Source: Actinomycetota bacterium (GTDB lineage Bacteria; Actinomycetota; Thermoleophilia; BMS3ABIN01). Taken from it: 64,000 nt of DNA. The position numbers and the translations under genes were made by a program. The notes beneath the pieces are model-generated. The model was not told where the DNA came from. It saw nothing but the letters and a program-made list of their open reading frames with translations, and made no database searches. Of this stretch, positions 59,540 to 64,000 are shown one piece after another. The stretch spans positions 163,020 to 227,019 of the forward strand of contig JACRMB010000007.1 in the NCBI GenBank assembly GCA_016235065.1, in the 5' to 3' direction. Within the stretch, counting starts at the first letter, position 1. Each line of letters opens with the position of its first letter.

Positions 59540-60706
59540 CTAGTAATGCTCTGGGAGAGGCAACGCGTACAGCGTTCCGGCGCTTCCGTAGGCGAAGCAG
59601 ATAGTGCTGCCGGCGATGACAGGCGGGACTCTGAGCGGTCCACCGGTTTTGACGTTCCACCAGATCTTGCCGGTGTTCGCGTCGGCGGCATATATCTCTG
59701 AGAGGTCGTTAAGGTAGACCAGCCCATCCTGGGCGGCAAAGGCGACTGGCACGCTGCCTCTCGCTTCCGGCCGGGCGCTCCATCGTTCGGCGCCGCTGGC
59801 CGGATCGAGTCCGTGCAGGGCTGCGCCATTTATGCCGTAAGTGCCATAGTACAGGGTCTCATCGATCACTTTCAGCACTGGCGGCATATCGCTGGCGATC
59901 CTGGACTGCCAGATCAACTTGCCGGTCGCCGTATCCAGGGCATCGAGGCTGTGATCCGCTCCCCCCGGAACTCCTGATGCCGCCGAGGTCAGCATGAAAG
60001 TCATGCCGGGGGAAGTACAGATGGATGCATTCGAGCCGTCTGCGGCGTGAGTCCACCGTAACGTGCCGTCCAGGGCATTCATCGCCGTCAGCGTGTTTTT
60101 GATCGCCTGGGCATCGCTGCTCAGGACGTACATGGTGTCGCCTTCGGCGGCGGCCGTGTTATAGATGCGTGGATCGCTCGCCCCGGTGATACTCGAGCGC
60201 CATCTTTCAAAGCCGGTATCCAGATCCAGCGCCACAGCAAGGTCATCCTGGGTGGCATAAAATACGCTCTTTCCGGCAATGGCGGCACTGGCGCCCGGCG
60301 CTCCGGTGGCGGTGCGCCATCTTTCCTGGCCGGTTTGGGTATCGACTGCTGTGACGCGCCCATCCGGATCCACGCCGACGATCGTCCCTGCCGTAGAATC
60401 GAGCGGCTCCTGGCTGATGATGGCGCCGGACTCCCAGAGGATCGTACCGGCCTCAGCGTCAACCGCGGTTATGCCGTTAGCGGAAAAAATGACTTTACCA
60501 TCCTCAGCCGACAGGCTCGTCAGCGAGTTGCCCGATGCGTTCACCGCCCACTTCTTTTCGAAGTCGCCCTTGAGCCTGACCACAGATACCGTCCGGGCCG
60601 GTTCGCCTTCTTCGGTCTGTTTTTCCTGAAAGGCGAAATAGATCATCGCCGAGCCTGCAAGCGCCAGGAATATCATCACCGCGATCGTCAGATATCTGTT
60701 TTTCAT
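59540..60706 (-). CDS. Membrane-anchored PQQ-type beta-propeller protein
   Basis: A 388-residue protein with one N-terminal transmembrane helix (about residues 5-25). Repeated outer strands of the PQQ/PQQ-like type follow: TAVDAEAGTILWES, TAVDTQTGQERWRT, ALDLDTGFERWRS, NALDGTLRWTH, ALDTATGKLIWQS, GLDPASGAERWSA, AADANTGKIWWN. The (D)(x)(x)TG..(L/R)W pattern recurs seven times, enough for a full propeller. No catalytic residues for quinone binding are evident. ATG 60706 gives the membrane anchor; the frame extends upstream without conservation. It is downstream of a paralogue. Confidence 0.82.
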   Translation of the reverse strand: MKNRYLTIAVMIFLALAGSAMIYFAFQEKQTEEGEPARTVSVVRLKGDFEKKWAVNASGNSLTSLSAEDGKVIFSANGITAVDAEAGTILWESGAIISQEPLDSTAGTIVGVDPDGRVTAVDTQTGQERWRTATGAPGASAAIAGKSVFYATQDDLAVALDLDTGFERWRSSITGASDPRIYNTAAAEGDTMYVLSSDAQAIKNTLTAMNALDGTLRWTHAADGSNASICTSPGMTFMLTSAASGVPGGADHSLDALDTATGKLIWQSRIASDMPPVLKVIDETLYYGTYGINGAALHGLDPASGAERWSARPEARGSVPVAFAAQDGLVYLNDLSEIYAADANTGKIWWNVKTGGPLRVPPVIAGSTICFAYGSAGTLYALPLPEHY

Positions 60707-60755
60707 GGCCGTCTGTTTTCCATGGTCAGCTGTCTGACAGCGTCCTTCATTTTTC

Positions 60756-62132
60756 TCAGGCTCCGGCGGCTGGCGTGGAGGCCGTGCTGGACGCTCCGGC
60801 CTGATGGATGGCCAGCAGCCCGGAAGGGGCCACATACATCACATCCTGGTAGAAGACCGGCGCCGGCATGCTGTAGCCCTGGGGCAGGTCGTAGCGCCAG
60901 TTCTCCTTTCCGGTCCTCGCGTCCAGAGCCAGCAGGGTGATATGTTCGGCGGCGCCGTCGCGGGCAGCGGGATCCTGGACCCTTACCGCCATATAGAGCC
61001 AGTTTTCGGCTACTGAAGGAGCGCTGATGGCGCTCCCGGCGTCATTCTTCCACAGCTCCATCCCGCTCCTGGCGTCCAGCGCATACAGCGAGCCCTGGCT
61101 GTCCGGTCCGAAATCGGATATCTGTGTGTCGCCGAAGAAGACCAGTCCGCCGGCGACAGCCGGCGGTTGCTCGATCATCCGGCCGGTATCGAAGCGCCAT
61201 AACTCAGCACCGGTGACGGCATCGATGGCGTATACGCTGCCGGTGATGCCGGACTGATAAGGGTAGCGCGGGTCACCGCCGCCGGTCTGGTTGATGTCGG
61301 TAGCCGTGGCATAGACCACTCCATCGACGGCTACCGGCGGTGATGAGATCTTCCCAGCCAGTTCATGGCGCCACTTCTCCCGGCCGGTTACCGAATCGAT
61401 TGCGTAAAGGGCATTATTGCCAGGACCGCCGGCATCGATGCCGGCGCCAAAAAACAGGGTGCCGCCGCTGAACGCCGGCGCCGTGGACTCGATCACGTAT
61501 TCGTCGATCGTATATTCCCAATGTTTCGCGCCGGAGGCAGCGTCCAGGGCGTAGAGGCTGCCCTTACGGGTGACATATACCGAGCCAGACGCAACCACGG
61601 GCGCATTGCCGAATCCCGTCTCACCCGGGGCGTTTTCGCCAAAATGCCATCTCTCGGCGCCGGTCCTGGCGTCGAGGGCCACGATGTCTTCGGCGCCGAA
61701 ATAGATGGTGCCGCCGGCGAGCGCGGGAACAGAGGGCTGCCACTCCCGAATCTTGTGCTGCCAGAGTTCGCGACCGGTTTCGATCTCGATGGCGGTGAGG
61801 TTATTACCACCCTTTGCCAGATAGATGATGCCGTCGGCCATCACCGGAGCAGTGCTGACCATGAAGGAGTCGAACCTGGTGTCGACCTCGCCGACCTCCC
61901 TTACCGCTTGGGAGTCATAGAAACCGGTTCGCCCCGGATTGGCCCTGAGCGTCGGTTCTGACTGCGGCGCCGGACTCCGGAAAAACGAGTCGAGGGCAGG
62001 CTGCTCTTCCGCAACGCCAGCGGCGTCCCGTTGGGAAGTCCAGAAGAGGACACCAAGGATCACCGCGGTGACGAGCACCTGGGCCGCCACGACCAGGGCA
62101 ATCAGCCTGCCGTCAGGTTTCCGGAGCGCCAT
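60756..62132 (-). CDS. Membrane-anchored PQQ-type beta-propeller protein (paralogue)
   Basis: A 458-residue protein with an N-terminal transmembrane helix (~residues 11-32) and at least seven repeats of the form (A/E)(I/L)D..(T/S)G...W(R/K): AIEIETGRELWQH, ALDARTGAERWHF, ALDAASGAKHWEY, AIDSVTGREKWRH, AIDAVTGAELWRF, ALDARSGMELWKN, ALDARTGKENWRY. It starts at ATG 62132, 2 bases after the stop of the DUF2339 gene, and is probably co-transcribed with it. It is similar in build to the next gene downstream, implying duplication. Possibly a surface scaffold; no enzymatic function is claimed. Confidence 0.82.
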   Translation of the reverse strand: MALRKPDGRLIALVVAAQVLVTAVILGVLFWTSQRDAAGVAEEQPALDSFFRSPAPQSEPTLRANPGRTGFYDSQAVREVGEVDTRFDSFMVSTAPVMADGIIYLAKGGNNLTAIEIETGRELWQHKIREWQPSVPALAGGTIYFGAEDIVALDARTGAERWHFGENAPGETGFGNAPVVASGSVYVTRKGSLYALDAASGAKHWEYTIDEYVIESTAPAFSGGTLFFGAGIDAGGPGNNALYAIDSVTGREKWRHELAGKISSPPVAVDGVVYATATDINQTGGGDPRYPYQSGITGSVYAIDAVTGAELWRFDTGRMIEQPPAVAGGLVFFGDTQISDFGPDSQGSLYALDARSGMELWKNDAGSAISAPSVAENWLYMAVRVQDPAARDGAAEHITLLALDARTGKENWRYDLPQGYSMPAPVFYQDVMYVAPSGLLAIHQAGASSTASTPAAGA

Positions 62133-62134
62133 CG

Positions 62135-64000
62135 TCAGGCCGGGGAATCGCCGGGCGGTTCGGCCACGGCTTTGACCGCCGGTTTCCACAGGGACTGGAA
62201 GAAGTAACTGAGCACCAGGAACAGCCCGCCGAAGCCGGTGAACAGCAGCACTCGCCAGATAGCCTTGACCGTGCTCAGATCGACCAGCAGCAGCTTGGCC
62301 ACCACCACGAAGAGGGTCACGAGCGCTACCATCCGCCAGTTGCTGTCGTTCAGGATGATGCCCGCTGTCAAAAGGGCGATGGCGCAGGCGCCCCAGGCGA
62401 CGGTCACGTAAGCCTGGCCGTTGGCCAGCTCGGAGAGTTCCCTCAGGAACCAGCCGAGCAGCGCCACATAAGCACCGAGCTGATACAGGTTACGGATCGC
62501 TTTCGGCCTTAGCAGCCAGGATACACCGGCGGCCGCCAGGATGAAGGCCAGCTCGGAAAGGGCTGCGGCGTTGAGGATGACTCTTCCCTCGACATCGTTC
62601 TCGAACAGCCTCTCAAGCAGCCAGACCGTCATGAACAGGAAATAGCCATGGGCGATGAAGAGGACGATCCGGTCCTTCAGGTTCCAGGCAACCAGCTGCA
62701 ATGCTGTCGCCTCGGCCGCCAGGGCGATGAAGCGGGCGTCGCCATCCAGGATCAGGCTGATGGCCATCGTGGTCAGCGCCAGGTCGACCAGCGCCTGGGT
62801 ATAAGCCAGTTCCCGCAGCCCCTCCCGGGTCCAGAGCGCCAGGAACGCCAGGCCGCAGACCGCGGCGGCGCCCAGCGTCACCCAGCCCCATTCACGGTTG
62901 GTGAGATCCCAGATCTCGCGGGTGAAGAAAAGAGCGATGAACGGCGTCGAGATAGACAGGGTATGCACGTGGCGGTTGATGACCGACTCGAGGCTGTCGT
63001 AAACGGTATCTCCGGGGATCACGTGAGGCCGGGGCCATCTGTCGGGGTTGCGGTCGGAGAGCGCCTCGCGCACCAGCGGCAGCAGCCAGAAAGCGAGGAC
63101 GGCGAAGATGACACCGAACTGCATCGCTCTTTTGTCGGCTGCTGTAAGCCCGGCGTAGCCTGTCAGGCTCTCCACCTGAATGTACATCAGCGTCAGCCAG
63201 CCGCCGGCGACTGAGATCCAGAGCAGTGGCCGCCAGCCCTTGTAAAGATAGACGGCGCTTGAACCGCTGAGGACGCCACAGGTGTAGATCACGATGTCAG
63301 CGCGTGAGCCGACGGCGTCATGCAGCAGGAACGGAGTCAGCAGTCCGCCGATAGTGGCGACGAGCGACAGCACCTGTTCGTCCTGCTGGACCGAGAGCAC
63401 ATAGGCGGCCAGGGTCACCGAGCCCATCCAGGCCATGGCGACCGGATATGGTATCAGTTCATAAAGCTGGAAAGCGGCGAAGCCGCTGATATACAGGGCG
63501 GCGATGCCGCCACCCATGAGCATCTGGCTGAAGAAGCGCTGCCTGGAATGAAGGAAGAGCCCGAGGCTGACCATCGCTACGCCGACAGCCATGCCGGCAG
63601 CCACGCGCATCGGCGGCGTGATCCAGCCCTGGTCCACGGAATATCTGTAGAGGAAGACCACACCGAGGAGCACCAGCACGATGCCGATCAGGTTGAACCA
63701 GAACTGGGGGCTGGAGATGAAGCGGGGAGATGAAGGCCGGCCCGCGTCCGGCACTGTTTCCGATGAGGCAGTGGCTGGTTCGGGCGGTGTCGCAGGTTGG
63801 GCTGGTGTATGAACCGGCGCCGGCGGTTCGTGTGGTTCTGCCGGTGTGACGTCCCGTAGCAGTCTTTCAGACTCAGGCCGACTGGTCTCAGACGCTGGTT
63901 CTGCCCCGGCCGCCTTCTCCAGGCGCGGCTCCTCGAGTTTCTCGCTGATCATCCAGAGCGCGAGTCTTATGTCATCGAGGTCTTCCTCGATCTTGCCCAG
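62135..64000 (-). CDS. DUF2339 polytopic membrane protein, 5' end outside window
   Basis: At least 621 codons; the frame is still open at the right edge (LGKIEEDLDDIRLALW precedes the ATG at 63952), so the start lies beyond the window. The visible N-terminal part is a charged helix and a Pro/Glu-rich linker, followed by about 15-18 hydrophobic segments from residue ~85 to the end. Motifs such as FWFNLIGIVLVLLGVVFLYRYSVDQGWITP and MQMLMGGGIAALYISGFAA-like sequence match DUF2339 proteins. The function is unknown. The next gene begins 2 bases after its stop. Confidence 0.82.
   Translation of the reverse strand: MGKIEEDLDDIRLALWMISEKLEEPRLEKAAGAEPASETSRPESERLLRDVTPAEPHEPPAPVHTPAQPATPPEPATASSETVPDAGRPSSPRFISSPQFWFNLIGIVLVLLGVVFLYRYSVDQGWITPPMRVAAGMAVGVAMVSLGLFLHSRQRFFSQMLMGGGIAALYISGFAAFQLYELIPYPVAMAWMGSVTLAAYVLSVQQDEQVLSLVATIGGLLTPFLLHDAVGSRADIVIYTCGVLSGSSAVYLYKGWRPLLWISVAGGWLTLMYIQVESLTGYAGLTAADKRAMQFGVIFAVLAFWLLPLVREALSDRNPDRWPRPHVIPGDTVYDSLESVINRHVHTLSISTPFIALFFTREIWDLTNREWGWVTLGAAAVCGLAFLALWTREGLRELAYTQALVDLALTTMAISLILDGDARFIALAAEATALQLVAWNLKDRIVLFIAHGYFLFMTVWLLERLFENDVEGRVILNAAALSELAFILAAAGVSWLLRPKAIRNLYQLGAYVALLGWFLRELSELANGQAYVTVAWGACAIALLTAGIILNDSNWRMVALVTLFVVVAKLLLVDLSTVKAIWRVLLFTGFGGLFLVLSYFFQSLWKPAVKAVAEPPGDSPA

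Overview
The window is about 60% GC, densely coded on both strands, with many TTG and GTG starts, and no gene-free stretch exceeds 300 bases. The gene set points to a deep-branching, probably anaerobic or microaerophilic Gram-positive-type bacterium, most likely in Actinomycetota. Supporting features are the dnaX-ybaB-recR block, single-membrane lipoproteins, a SpoIIAA/BldG-like STAS protein, a FixABCX complex, Ku/LigD and an Asp-ligated ferredoxin. The phylum call is an inference from gene content, not from a marker-gene tree.

Layout. 1-1.6 kb: end of dnaX, ybaB, recR. 1.6-5.2 kb: two small membrane proteins, a FrnE-like thioredoxin-fold protein and a Tat-exported multicopper oxidase. 5.4-28.5 kb: a purine-biosynthesis region (purA, purD, purE, purB, purC, purS, purQ, purL, purF, purM, purN, purH). 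It is interrupted by a flavoprotein, an MFS exporter, YchF, a large secreted propeller protein, MsrB/MsrA and a TudS-type protein. Every step from PRPP to IMP and AMP is present except purK. 28.6-34 kb: a lipoprotein, tRNA-Lys/Glu/Val, a small peptide with a lasso-type leader, a large PAS/GAF/GGDEF protein and tRNA-Asp. 34-40.6 kb: DUF2769 and Rieske proteins, UspA, a glycosidase-like lipoprotein, an ABC exporter pair, a zinc-ribbon/ABM fusion, a DUF6529-like protein, a cupin and an EncFtn-like ferritin. 40.6-44.3 kb: fixX-fixC-etfA-etfB on the minus strand. 44.3-50 kb: STAS protein, ferredoxin, cupredoxin, a probable selenoprotein fusing glutaredoxin to thioredoxin reductase, glycerate kinase and adenine deaminase. 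50-54.7 kb: Ku, LigD and DUF2130. 54.8-59.5 kb: tRNA-Phe, a GAF-GGDEF protein, a dehydrogenase/dehydratase pair resembling the end of an oxidative pentose pathway, and a lipoprotein. 59.5-64 kb: two PQQ-type propeller proteins and a DUF2339 membrane protein cut by the window edge.

Most notable points. (1) The glutaredoxin-thioredoxin reductase gene reads through an in-frame TGA exactly where the first redox cysteine belongs, and a hairpin suitable as a bacterial SECIS follows. (2) An orphan 60-residue peptide matches the lasso-peptide leader motif and ends in a His/Gly/Asn tail. (3) A repeat built on AAGTAATGTGTCCC lies just before the starts of recR, purA, purB and purC and behind purH. (4) A secreted protein joins seven propeller blades to four copies of a WTWYD...NW module. 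(5) purM and etfB have no ATG, GTG or TTG able to encode the conserved N-terminus; ATA (or CTG for purM) is the best candidate start.
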